A DNA stretch of 64,000 bases from Pezizomycotina sp. ARF18 (lineage: Eukaryota > Ascomycota): contig AZLU01000073.1 in the NCBI GenBank assembly GCA_002224055.1, positions 62,001 to 126,000 on the forward strand, written 5' to 3'. Of this stretch, positions 36,120 through 48,900 are shown one piece after another (position 1 is the stretch's first letter; each line of letters starts with the position of its first letter). A program made the translations under genes and the position numbers. The notes under the pieces were generated by a model. That model was not told the origin of the DNA, made no database searches, and was given only the letters and a program-made list of their open reading frames with translations.

Positions 36120-38165
36120 TGTGTATATGTGAACTGCAAGTACTATAATTTTGAAGTGCTTCGATAATATAATAATCGCCCATGCATCGGCACAGATATA
36201 TTGATGTTCTAGCATTCATGGCACATGTACGGGGGGTGGGAACAACGCGCGGCTTGCTCATAAAGTCCCTTTTTGTTCTTAGCTGCGGCAAATGATTGAA
36301 GAGCGGTTTTATTGACATATATGGATAGCTTTGAGAGATTATTTGCGATGGCAATCGGGTCGGTGATATTGATATCTCAACATCGAATTAAGGATCGAGA
36401 TGGTGCTACGGAAGCTCATCAGTGGGATATAGCGTGAGATATAGATATCGCCTCTTTCGACGCAAGGATGATCGACGAAGCACTGTTGCTATCGAGGTGG
36501 GATGCATGTATTTATTGTTATTTTCGAGTTTAGTGTCGTTAGTTTGATGTATAACCGTCATTTTCGCCATCGTTTAAATAGTTCTGTAGATCAGCAATCC
36601 AACATCATTCCGGTACTACATATTATAGCTCTGCGCCAACAGCTCAGAGTTATTAGGACAAGGCACCGTCGCTCCTATGTGTACACTATTGTGCCCCGGC
36701 AACAGAGCTCTAGTGCTATGGATGGTATATTAGGAGTTATACATTATATAGGGTGAACTTATTGAGAAGTTATTCGTGATCACCTTGCATCATCTAGGTC
36801 CAACTCGAAAAAAACTGATAACAATGTATGAAAGGGTTCCAGCCCCCGGGAACTTGAAGTCAGTACTGATGGTGATTTATGATGAAGCTTGAATCGTTAG
36901 TTATGTAGTTTCTTAGAAAGAATTTATTTGCTTTATAGAGGAAGTGCAGAGCATATATATCAACAAAAAGAAATGCAATAATTTGTCAGAATAAGTTTGC
37001 ACAAAATTGAATGATCTCGAACGAGGCTGAATAAAATTGAACAAAATTAGATAAAATCGGACGAAGTTCGATAAGATTGAGCGAGAGCTGTAATGAGGTG
37101 AATAAAGTTGGATCGAATCAAACCGGACCCAACGGAATGAAACAGATCAATAATGTTGAGTTAAACAACTAAAATTCAATGAGCGAGGATACTAGTACTC
37201 CGTGGATAAAAACAAGAGAGCAAGATCCCCTGTGCGTTTGCTCGAAACATGCCCCTCTTTTCTTGATTCTATATCGTTATAGATCGTGAGAAATGAGCGA
37301 AGTCAGGAAGATATTACCTGCCCCCGACCGTGAACCTTTTGTTTATATCCGGAAGTACCAGCGCCAGTACCAGACTCGACCATGTAGCGCCGCGGTAGGT
37401 GACGTCACTAGCATATATGCATTCCCAGAAAATCAGAGGGAGTTCGCGAGCTTGAGTTGTCACAGGAGGGGTTCCAAACGGAGACTTCTAGTGTTGTTTC
37501 ATCTACAAGGCCCCAGTGGACTTATCGCGAGTTACTTTTGCTAATGCCGTACTAGTACAAGTATATGGATTAAACCTCCGTCTGGTCTGGTTCATAGAAT
37601 TGCGCCGCTCAAGGCTGTATATATCCAGTGCTTTTGAAGGCTTAGAAATCCACAAAGATCGGTGCGAATGGCCTCGCGGGTGCGAGACCGTGTGTCAGCA
37701 TCGGACCTTTGCAAGAAAGAGCGTCTCATTGCCGCGTCTCGTCGTTAGATTCGTCGTCCAGGACACATACATTTGAGCTTCTAAGATTATTTAACTACGT
37801 CGTGCGTGCTACAGTTATGGAAACTTTGTATTGATATTGCTATGCTGTGCAATTACTCGGCTTCCCGCCGAGAAAGAAACTCTTGTGATAGGTTAATTCA
37901 ATAAGACTACATGAAATCAAGTTACAAAACGACATATAGTATATAGTATAACATGCTGCCGACTAATCCCCTCTATCGCCATCGATAAATTGTTACAGTC
38001 TTATTCCGAAAAAAGAGTAATTCCTGGTTCGCGTTCCGGAGCCTTTTATTGAAAGGCTGAACGTGTTTGTCATTCCACCATTCACGTTGCTACTTACCCG
38101 ATTGCTCTATTCAGGGGCATCTACGTGAGGCCCACTTCTTAGCCTTGGGTTGGTGTTCCTCCTCA
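36120..38165. other. Intergenic with degenerate 10-bp repeat array
   Basis: No gene recognised; 80-90 codon frames at 37293 and 37516 lack motifs. The notable content is the decamer array at about 36990-37180. Confidence 0.45.
36990..37180. repeat. Degenerate 10-bp tandem array (ATAAAATTGA-like)
   Basis: Successive decamers read ATAAAATTGA, ACAAAATTAG, ATAAAATCGG, ACGAAGTTCG, ATAAGATTGA, and the same A-rich-then-TTGR rhythm continues more weakly on both sides to about 37180. Period 10 with substitutions and occasional one-base slips suggests an old tandem expansion. No coding frame is associated with it. Confidence 0.6.
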
Positions 38166-40140
38166 TCATGCGCTGAGACCAGAATCGCTACCGGCGCCCG
38201 CACTATCGCGGCGCTTTCTTACCTCCGACGAGCCATTCACGTCTTTCACCACCGTTAGAGCAGCGTTACTAATAGCACCCGGAATACCAGGGATACCGGG
38301 AAGCCAACTGCTCAGTCTCCCCTGTGCGTCTGCAGCTTGCTTCTTCGGGATCTGAATAGTAGAGGCTCTCCTCGGCGGTGCCCCCGGTGCGGGTGAACCA
38401 ATCGGACTGGTAGGAACATCTGACGGCGCAGCGCCATTGGGTTCTTCCTCTTTTTGCTCGGCTTCTTATATTTCTTCTCGGTTTTATGGTGGAAGGGGTT
38501 CATGTTCTTGAGTTCTTCCTTGCGGCGCCGGCGGTCGTTAGCTTTGGCATCCTTACGCTTGTCCTCCCAATTTTTCAGGATCTGGCCGGTGAGGGTAATG
38601 TTGGGCCGTCGCCGCCCTTTTGCGGCAGATCAGACTTGCTGATGACGCCGGTCTTGTAGAGGACGTGGACGGAAGGGTGGATGACAGCGTCGTCGGGGAT
38701 GTCGCGCTTGGAACCGATGTTGGGTGGCCAGTAGCGGGGAACCCATTTACCTAGATTGTCATGTTTCGTTAACAAGAAACCTTTTATTATTTTTGATGGC
38801 GCGATATCTAAATGATAGGAAAACAGTGGGGAAGAGGGGCAGATAGGGGTCGGTGTATCTCTTACCAAGTTCATACTCAAGCCTAGGCGAGAACGGGATA
38901 ATTTCGAGATCCACCAGAAGAGGACGCCGAGGATGGTCAGACCGCCGCCGAACGAAAGATATCGTGCGGCGCCATGGCGTGTTCCTATCACGAGAGTGGG
39001 GACGAGGCCAGATCGATTTGGTCCGCGCTAGTGAATTTAGCCTGGTCGATACCCGCGTAATCCGGGTCGACGTAGGGTATTTGTCCGTGGCCCACTTGAG
39101 CTTGCGGTTGCCGTCGTCGGGGAGAGATTTTTGATCTCGTCGATCATCCAGGAGAGCGTGGCATCGCTCAGAAGATGGCGTTGCTTAACGTCGGCACGGC
39201 GGCCCAGCCGCCGCCGATATCGGCGTGGTTACCGGCGAAACCAGACTTCTTTAACGTCGGAGCCCTGTTCCTCAGTGGTTCCGGAGAAGAGTGCAGGGCG
39301 AAACTTGACGCGGCGCTCGTGGATGGCGACAGCATGGCGGATGTGCTTTGCCGGTGGATTGGCTAAGTAAGGGGGCGTAGTTTGGAAAAACGGCAGCTCG
39401 AATTGGCCAACTGAATTGACGCAATCGAAGAGACCTAAGAAGTGAATGCCGACGCCGTCACGGCAGAGGTATCTCTGAAGTGGGTCATGAAATCGCGCGT
39501 TTAATGTCGTCTGGCGTTATCACGGCGGACTTTCTGGAATTCGGCGAAGGTGGTCCACGCAAAATGGATCAACTCGTCATTGCGGTAGACAAGAGACCCA
39601 GCTGGTGAACCATCTCAGAGAAGAAACGCGCTGTATAAGCGCCCCTCGAGAACCCAAATACGTATATAAGATCACCGGTTTGGTAGTACTTGGTCAAGAA
39701 CTTGTAACCGGAAATGACGTGAGACTTGAAGGACAGACCAACACCCTGATCCACTGCAAGTTCCACCTTGGCCCAATACTTGGAAAAGGGATTGAAAGAG
39801 GCGCTCTCATGCTGTAGATATGTGCCAATACCGGCTATAATGGTACAGTTAGACATCGTGAGAGATTATAGAATGGCTTCAGAGCAAATGGGATCTTACG
39901 CTGATAATAATGATACTGCCCATCCTCCTTTCTATCTAGCATTCATATATCTTAATAATATTAGTATCGTGTTTTTGTGAATAAGAGGTTAGCACTCGTT
40001 TACTGAAGTTTAGGATCAGTTTGGGGGACTTATGTTTCGTTTGCAACAAAGCGGTTGCCTGTACCATCGAAACAGAGGACTAAAATCCTCTGTTTCTGAG
40101 GGTCATTGGTACCACTCTGGTTACTGAGTGTATCTTCCAT
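38166..40140 (-). CDS. DUF2235-family alpha/beta-hydrolase with C-terminal membrane helix
   Basis: A predicted serine hydrolase; bacterial relatives include type VI phospholipase effectors (Tle1-like), while fungal members are uncharacterised. The minus-strand ATG at 40140 gives MEDTLSNQSG and then RILVLCFDGTGNRFVANET, the family start. After an unusual intron (39969-40033) come DTNIIKIYE, MLDRKEDGQYHYYQ, and a second intron ending CATTATAG near 39837. PGIGTYLQHE, YVFGFSRGAYTARFFSEMVH (nucleophile Ser at about 39648), IHFLGLFDCVNSVGQFELPF, HIRHAVAIHERRVKFRPALF and DVKEVWFAGNHADIGGGW (catalytic Asp/His region) follow. Then a hydrophobic helix ARYLSFGGGLTILGVLFWWI, an intron at 38751-38865, GKWVPRYWPPNIGSKRDIPD, and a basic, Pro-rich tail ending GSDSGLSA (stop 38166-38168). 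Several one-base frame changes. The membrane segment suggests an organelle- or membrane-bound lipase-like enzyme; that is inference. Confidence 0.88.
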
Positions 40141-42949
40141 GATTGGCCGTAGAAGCAATGTGGTGATTCAGTAGAGGTGTGCAATGCTTGAGTCTGTTGA
40201 AGTTCAGATAAATCACCCTCTGATCCTATTAGTAAGGATTGGTATAGGAACGGAGGACACTTGAATGATAAGTCGGTAGATTCAACACCTAACAAAAATG
40301 TGAAAAAAAAATTAAAGTTCCCTTCGAGGGAAGTCTTTTCTTTGTTATCTCGAGTGCTTCCACTTTGTGACACGCCTACTCGAAATAGATTGGACTTTTC
40401 CCTCTTTCTTTTCGTTTTCATCCAGTATGAGAGAATAAATGCTAAGGACTGCCTTCTTTCCGGAATCTCCTACGGCAGATTAGGTAGTGTGTTTTGTATG
40501 ATCACGAAGAATGCTTGCAATAGGTAGTTCTAAGTAACGGGGTTGGTTACGATTACATATCTTTGCGAGAAAGATGCATGGCTGGGAAAGAGCGTCTCGC
40601 GTACTAGCAACACTAGGTTGATCACGGAAAAGTCAACAACTTCCGAGCCATTGCATATACATCTGGGTATCGCCAAAAGTCAATCTAAGAAGTATATCGG
40701 TACATATTTTTCCTTTTTCTTTATTTTTTTTTCTTTCTATCATACCCTGCTTTAGGTCTAAGGCCCATGTCTCATGTCTCGGTAGAATTTGGTCGTAACT
40801 TAGGCATCGCAGCCAATCTGACGTTCCAGACTACCGAAGGCATAAACAAGGGGGGTAAAAACTTGCTCTGACTGGCTGTAAATAGTTAAAATTACAGGAA
40901 AATTTGACAAACATTTTGAAATTAACTTGATTGACAGCTGCTAGGGCTAGTGCTCAAAGTAGGGATGATGGAAAAATGAGCTCGATTCGAATCGACATGC
41001 ATGAGATCGGTTTTTTTGTCGTCTATCCTTCGTGGGATTGGCCAATCGCGGCCATTCTTTTTAGCGATACAATCACTAGCTGCAATCGAGACAATGTATC
41101 GCGCGATTGCCTATCAAGAAGGTGGGCGGAAGGAAGGGAGGGACTCGGGAGGGGGTCAACGCTCCGCTGGGACGGTAAGAGACGAGATTAGCCAAGGCAA
41201 GACACAATCAATCATGTTGGAATAACTGTAATTAGAATCGAAAAAAGCAAATAATTTATTAAGAAAAAAGTTTCGAGCGGCCCACTTTTTCCGCGGCCGT
41301 CCATACTACAAATCTTCTTATTACGTTCGTTTTGAGCTTAAATTCCTTTCATACCCTTTTCGTCTTTAAAGTGGGGTTGTTATGAATGGATTCCAGCTGA
41401 AAAGGAACAGGATCGCCACTACTAGTAGAGAAAACGCTAGGATTGCGCTCCTCTAACAAGCTATATCCCTTGGGGTTGGACGAAGCGGGGGGATAATAAT
41501 ATGGCTCTAACACCCTTTTGATAAAACCCCAGTCAGTTACTTTCCAGAAACAGGGAGACGCCCCAGTCGGCAATCAAGTACCTTGTATAAAAAACCCTCA
41601 CTCCAAGCTGAAAGAAAATTTGATCAGGGATCAGAAATGAAAACTGTGCAGAACACTATACTGTCTTCTATTTCTGTCCATAATCCTCTCAAGCCGTAGT
41701 GTCTTGCGCTGCATTATGATATACTGTAAGATCTACTATCCATGCACGGCGAAGAGGCGATGCATCGATAAGGGCGTCGATTCCTCCGGCGGTGATGGTT
41801 GGCTAGATTTTGAGTTTGACCTCCATACTAATGTGTCTCTCTTGATCTCTGATCTATGCTACGGAGCTAAGGCGAAATAACTAATCAGATATCAGTGCCT
41901 TTTATAATGCTTTTAGAGTTTTAAAATTACTTGTGATACTTCCCTATCGTGATTGGATACACAACCTTCCTCGTCTGAGCTTGGTCGCTGGCAGGGGAAA
42001 GAATGAATGAATGAACGTGAAAATATACAATCGCTGACCATAGTAAAGTTGCAAAGGCATTACACACTCTCTCACGGACTAAGCCCTTACTTTTTTTTTT
42101 TTCTTCTTACCCGCTCACTCAATTCGGTACTAGGGTCGTTTGCACAATCCTGCAGCTGGATAATTGGGATTACGAGCTGGGATATCGCGCGACTATTTCC
42201 TTCGGCTTGCTTATCATTGTTTATTTCTTTTCTATTTGGGCGCAATGCATTAGGCAACCTCCAATCTAACAGGACATTTGTAGCGGCGAATCCGCACTTG
42301 TACTCCCGAACAGAGATGAAGTATCATAATCGAGATATGTAAATAGTGAAGATAACACAAAGAGCCGGGCCCTAGCCAGCTAACTTGTACGACCAGGCTC
42401 ATACGACATGGAACTACAGGCTAACAGCGAGCTTGCCAAGTTTTTCTTGGACATGAACAGGTATCGGTGACGCGAGACGCTGCAGCACTGGCACGTGGCG
42501 AAAAAGAAAGAGAAATACACGGTAAATGAGAAAGGAGTAATTCGACGATAACGCAATGAAGCTCGTTGATCAATGGCTGGATATCGACATGCGCCAATTT
42601 CCGTAACTCGGGTTTCCCCTAGGAAAGCTGTGTAGATGAATTGAATTCCCTTGGACACCAGTCCATCAATCGGGAGCGGGGGTTACGCTATCTCTCCGAC
42701 AACGCGTTCTTTGAGTTTCTCATACGGTCACTTGGTGTAAAGGGTTGAAATGAACGGAACCATAAATATAGCAAGCTCTGGCTGCACAAAGGACTTCAAT
42801 TCCGCCTGTTGTCTCAATTGAACTCTCTCACATATCCTCTACATATCCCCCTCTAGAGGCATTAGTACTCTGAAATATAAAGCCTCACCTCTACCTAACG
42901 CCACTAGGGAGCACTTATTTTATTTACAAGAACATCATCATTACACGTG
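40141..42949. other. Intergenic, no gene recognised
   Basis: Short frames only; a 74-codon minus-strand frame at 41349-41573 and a 111-codon plus-strand frame at 42007-42342 have no motifs. A TATAAA lies at 42876-42881, upstream of the next gene. Confidence 0.5.
42876..42881 (+). promoter_or_regulatory. TATA box candidate for the Ppo-type gene
   Basis: TATAAA, 69 bp upstream of the start codon at 42950, followed by a C/T-rich leader. Confidence 0.4.
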
Positions 42950-45900
42950 ATGGGTTGGTTCGACTGGGCTGAAGAGAACAAGGACAGCTTAAAGCGGCAG
43001 CAAACGCAGCAAAAGGAAAGATGGAAGGACAAGTCCAAAACTAGGCAAACTGCTGTCCGAAGTTTCGGAGTCGGTAGTGGCGGCGGTAAACCCCGAACAC
43101 ACAGTTCAGGTTCTCAACCGGGACCTCGGTCGGCACCGATTAGGCGAAATCCCGAACCCAATCGGCCGTTCCGCGGTCGTGCTGGGTAAGCTTGGACACA
43201 TGATCAACCCCGCGTCTTACGCCCGCTTCAGTCTACGAACAGTTCAAAAGGTGCTGCACGTCGGTCGCGTCTTCGCCTCCAAAAACCCGATCGCCTTCTT
43301 CGCGTTGCTCGGCACCGCTCTCGCCCTATTCTTCTCGAAAAACTACGGGGATACCTCTCCTCGCTACTCAGCAAGCCCTTCAACCTGCTATCGAAAATTT
43401 CATCCATCTGGGCAATGGCGTTGGGAACTTCGCCAGTAACATCAAGGGCGCTATTGCCCGTCTCATCCCACGCGCTTTCAAGCGGCAGTTCCGGATTGTG
43501 CAATCAGCCATTGTCTGGGCGGCTAAGAAATTAGCCAGTACCATCGGAGGCGCCGCCGGCGTTGCGTTCTCTAAGCTTTCATCCGTCTGGCCCATCTCCA
43601 TTCTCACCGGCGAAGGGAGTTCCAAGCTCGCCGGTTTCTTCTCCGGCGCATCGGTGCGGACCTCAAAGCGCTCGGTAACAAAATCCCAGGAACATTGCCA
43701 CGTTGGTCGAAGTCGCCTTCTCTAAGGGGAAGCCGTTGACGATAAGCAACTCGCGACCGAGAAGCTTGTTTCCCTTGCCGCTACCCTCCCCGCCACCTCC
43801 AAGGTTCGCCAGAAGATTACCGCAGCCATGATCGAGACGCTCTGGGACAGCTTGCCGCACCCGCCCGTCAGCTTCATGGGTCAGAAGTATAAGTACAGGC
43901 AAGCTGACGGTAGCCATAACAACGCTCTCTTCCCTGAACTCGGAAAGGCTGGTACCGCATACGCAAAGAGTGTCCGCAGCGCGACCGCGCTTCACGGCAT
44001 CAGGCCTGATCCTGGTGTCCTCTTCGATCGTAGGTACCCCTTAAGCCTCTTATTATAGGACTCTCTTGCTTACATAATCTCTAGTCCTCCTCGCTCGTCC
44101 TGATGGAGACGCCGGTTTCACTGAGAACCCGACCGGCTTGTCTGCCGTCGTTTTCTACCACGCTAGCATTATTAGTGAGTAACCTACTCCTTCAAGTTTC
44201 ATACTAATCAAAGCTGTTTCTTAACGCTGACTTTCCCCAGTCCATGATATTTTCCGTACCAACCGCCTCGACTCCAATGTCTCCGATACCTCGTCTATCT
44301 CGATCTCGCCCCTCTCTACGGCTCCTCCGTAGCAGACCAGGAGAAGATCCGTACCTTTCAAAGGGAATGCTTAAGCCGGATACCTTTCACGAGAAGCGCC
44401 TGCTCGGCCAGCCCGCCGGTGTCAACGTCATGCTCGTCTTTTACTCCCGCTTCCATAACTACTGTGCAAACATGCTCCTCACCATCAACGAGAACGATCG
44501 CTTTCACCCTCCGCGGTAATACGGAGGAGGATCTCAAGAGGCAGACGAGACTTGTTCCAAACTGCCGCCTCATCGTTGGAGGTCTTTACATGAACATCTC
44601 CCTGCACGATTACCTCCGCGCCCTCAAAACATCAACAACGCTGACCATCTTTCCGACTGGACCATCGACCCGCGTCTCGAAATTAACAAGGACACTGGTC
44701 CTCTCGGCCGAACCGTCGAGCGCGGCTGCGGAAATCAAGTCTCCGCAGAATTCAACTTGCTGTACGCTTCCATTCGGTCATTTCTCAGAAGGATGAGAAG
44801 TGGCTCAACGATTTCCTCACGTCGCTCTTCCCGAAGGTCTTGATAAGCCGTTGAGCGAGCTTACGCCTCAGGTATGTTTTTCGCCTCTCACTACTCCTTA
44901 ATCTTGTTCGATGCTAATCGTTTCCGCCGCTCCAGGAACTGATGACGGTCTCCTCCGCTTCGAGCACAGCATCGATCCCGATCCGAGCAAACGTACCTTC
45001 GACGGTCTCCAGCGTGGCCAGGATGGCAAGTTCAAGGACGAAGATCTCGTCCGAATCTTCAAGGAAAGTATCGAGGATCACGCCGGCCGCTTTGGACGCG
45101 CACAATCCCCAAGGCCTTGAAAGTTATCGAAGTCCTAGGAATCATGCAGGCTCGTAAATGGGGTAGGTATTGCACATCCGGTATTTATCATCCACTCGTT
45201 GGCTGACACGCGATCCTTTAGGTATGGCTTCTTGAACGAGTTCCGCAGTTCTTCAACCTGAAGACCTACGACACCTTCGAGGAGATGACTCCGACATGGA
45301 GATCCAGTACCTCCTGAAGAGTCTCTACGACTCCCCCGACATGGTCGAACTCTACCCTGGTCTCATGATTGAGGATGTCAAGCCACGCATCGACCCGGGA
45401 TCCACTGGCTCTCTTCCGTACACTCTCAGCCGTGCCGTCGTCTCGGATGCATCACGCTCGTCCGCTCCGATCGCTTCTATACTCATGTATGTCGATATAA
45501 TCAAAACTCCGAAACGCTCCGCAATTGCTAATTTGGATATTTCATAGGACTACACCGTCAAAGCTTGACCGCGTGGGGTATGGCTGAGGTCCAGCAGGAC
45601 TACAAAGTGCTCGGTGGCTCGATGCTGTACAAGCTCGTCCAGCGCGCCGTCCCGGCTGGTTCCCTTACAATTCTCTCCACGTCATGATGCCGTTCTTCAC
45701 CAAGGACGCCAACAGGAGCATCGCTAAGAGGAACGGCACGTACGATCAGTACACTGAAGATGATCTAAGCCTCCGGGTAGGAAGCTCCTCATCACTGATC
45801 CGAATGCGATCAGGGAGATCACAGAGGATAAGAGGAAGTTCATTGTTACTACCACGAAGCCGTTCGCCAACCTTTGGCCAGGATCCAAGCGCGATTACGC

Positions 45901-48900
45901 CAACTGGCCGGAGCTGGCGATACCCCTGCTAACACCAACACGCGCAACATCCTCGGCGAGGCTTTCTTCGGCACCCAAGGTGCTAAGAAGCTTTACTTCG
46001 AGTTCTTGGTTAACACGGCCAGGGATTGCCTGCACGAAGATATGTTCGGGTTGGGCAAGAATGTCTACCAGTTCGACGTTGTCAGAGAGTAAGTAAATCT
46101 GTCAGAAATTCTTCAAAGACAAGAGCTAATTGGATTCCTCGTTCCAGCGTCTCCATTCCTTGCACTACCCGCTTCTTCGCCGACCTTTGCTCCCTTGATC
46201 TTATCACCGAAGAGAACCCTAAGGGTAGTATGACCGAGCAGCAGCTGTACAATAACCTCCTGGAGTTCCGTGAATGGTACCTCCAGCAGCCGAGGACGCC
46301 GCCACCCTTTGGGGCCGTCGCTTCAAGGCGCAAGATGCCGCAAAGACTCTCCAGGAAAGCACCCGCAAGATGGTTGCCAATGTCGCTCCAAGACGGGAGC
46401 GGACCGAAAGGTGTTCTCACCAAGGTCACCTCGTGGTTCAAGCCTAGCACCTACATCTCTGGCTATGAACCTCGCGAGGTGGTCTCCGTTGGTTCGGTGA
46501 GCATGTCGCTGAGGATCTCTTGATGGCTGGCCTTAGCGTCGACGAGGCTGCCGAGCAGCTCTTCGTCACGGCTTCCGGATCCGTGGGAATTTCCCAAACG
46601 GCTGTAAGTAAATCTCTGTAAATTTTTGCTGTTCAACGATTGCTAATTGTGCGGTACTATAGCTCGCGAGGACGCTCAACTATTTCCTCAACGAAGCGAC
46701 TTGTCCATCTGGACCGAATCCAGAAGCTGGCGGCTGAGGACAGCGACTCCGCCGACGAGCAGCTGCGCAAGTACGCCGTCGAGGGCCACCGCCTAGCCAA
46801 CAACCAGTTCATGGTCCGTATGGCCAAGGAAGATACCACTATCGGTACAACGAAGTCAAGGCCGGCGATACTTTGGCGTTGTGGCTCGCCCGCGCCAGCC
46901 GCGACCCATCCGTCAACGCCAATGCTATGCAGTTTGATATCGACCGCCCCAAGGAGCAAGAGCTGCAGTTTGGCCACGGACCGCATGAGTGCCTCGGTCG
47001 GGAGATCGTGTATATCTACATGACCGCCCTTCTCAAGGTTCTTGGAGGTCTCAAGAACCTCCGCCCGGCTCCCGGAAAGATGGGTCTGCTCAAGACCATC
47101 CAGCGTGGCCCTAGCACGCTGTACATGACTCCCGACTGGGCCCGGATCGTGAACTACCGACGACCTGGAAGTTGCACTGCGACGGCTACGGCGTCGGCAC
47201 CTGGTCGCGCCCGCCACCGTCCAACAACGGCGGCTTAGACTCCGGTTCCATCGCCGCGGGTATCATCGCTCAACACCCCGAGTTGGCACCTAGCGCTGAG
47301 GACACGGCAAACACTGGCGCCGCCGGTGACGCTAAGCCGAAGACTGAAGGTGCCCCTTCCCAGCCCCAGCAGCAACCGAACGTTGATCTTAAGCAAGTAC
47401 TGAGGTGCAATGCCTCGAGATCACTGATGAGCGCTGGAAGGCCGTCGCAGACGCTGAGCGGGCCGACCAGAGTTCCAAGAACGAGAAGTATTGGCAGCGG
47501 GCAAGACGCTGAAGATTAAATTCCTCGGCGGATCGGACCTCCAACAAGAGAGGTTCGTTCAAGCAGCTAGTCACGTCGCTCAGGTCGCGAACATCCACTT
47601 CGAGAAGGTAGCCGATGGCGCTGCTGAAGTTCGCGTCTCCTTCGATGCGGAGAAGCCTCTTTACTCTTGGGTTGGTACCGACTGCGCCGCCATTGCCCAG
47701 ATTGCCGGTGAAGACACGCCTTCGACCAACGTCGGCTACGTCGCAACCGCGCTCGGGGATGAAAACGATGCTGCTCAGCAGTGGTCGCCTCAGGTCACCC
47801 ACCTGGTCGGCCATATCATCGGCCTTGCCGGGGAAGTCCCCAAACCCTTGGACGAGTTCAACTGGAACCAAGCTTACGTCGACGCCTACAAGAGCAAGCT
47901 GGATGAAGCCCTCGGCGGGCTTAGCAGCAGGGTCAACTACCAGGTTGACCTGCAAGCCAATCTCAAGCCGTTCGGCGGTTCGGAGCAAGGCTCGTTCATG
48001 CAAGAACATACTCCCAAAGAGTTTCTGACGGACGCCGGTGAGGAAATCGCGACTGGCCGCGATGACTTTACCGAAGCCGACAAAGATCTGCTAGATCATG
48101 TGTACCCGCACTCGTCCACCGAAATGCGGGGAGCAGGCTGCACCTCCGGCGGAGCCTGAAGCCGAGCCCGAACCCCGAAGGTACTGCTGAGGAACCCGGT
48201 GGCCATTGTTGGTAACCTACAGGGCGCCAGGATAACTACGACGACTCCGTATACTTCATCGATCTTCCGTTCCCCATTTCTCTCTACGGCAAAGAATCGA
48301 AGCGCATCGGTGTCAGCACCAACGGCGTAAGTTCCTCCGCTTTCTCATGATATTCCATCTTTATCTTCAATACTAACAGAATATATCCGATAGGTTCTTG
48401 AACTCCTCCCGAAGGCTCCTCCGATATGTCCAACGCTACAACACCGAAGACCTCCCGACCTCCAGGTTCAAGACCGCCATCCTCGCCTTCTGGGAAGACC
48501 TGTACATTTACAAGGACACAGAGCAGGGTATCTTCTACGAGACTACCACCGGGACGCTGGAAAGAGAGCGTCACGTTCGAATACTACCTCAGCCGCTTCA
48601 GGGCCCAGCACGAGTACTATCACTTCCAGATTAAATTCTCCAGGAAACTCCCGGCATCGTCACCTGCAAGTACTACACCATCAGCGACAGCGGAGCGAAT
48701 GCCACTATCGGCGTACAGAATGGTAAGTTGTATAATCGTCGGCATAAATATATACGGGATTGTTGGAAAAACAATACTAACGTTTTCAAAAACAGAGGAC
48801 GCTCGAAGAGCCTGCAGTTCAGCAGATCCACTCCTAGTGTTCCCCACGGCACCACTGTGATCTTCGACACTAACGAAAATACTTTCAAGACTGAGACGTT

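Noticed and set aside
37293-37776. Two overlapping 80-90 codon frames
   Set aside because: No similarity to any family that I recognise and no splice signals joining them.
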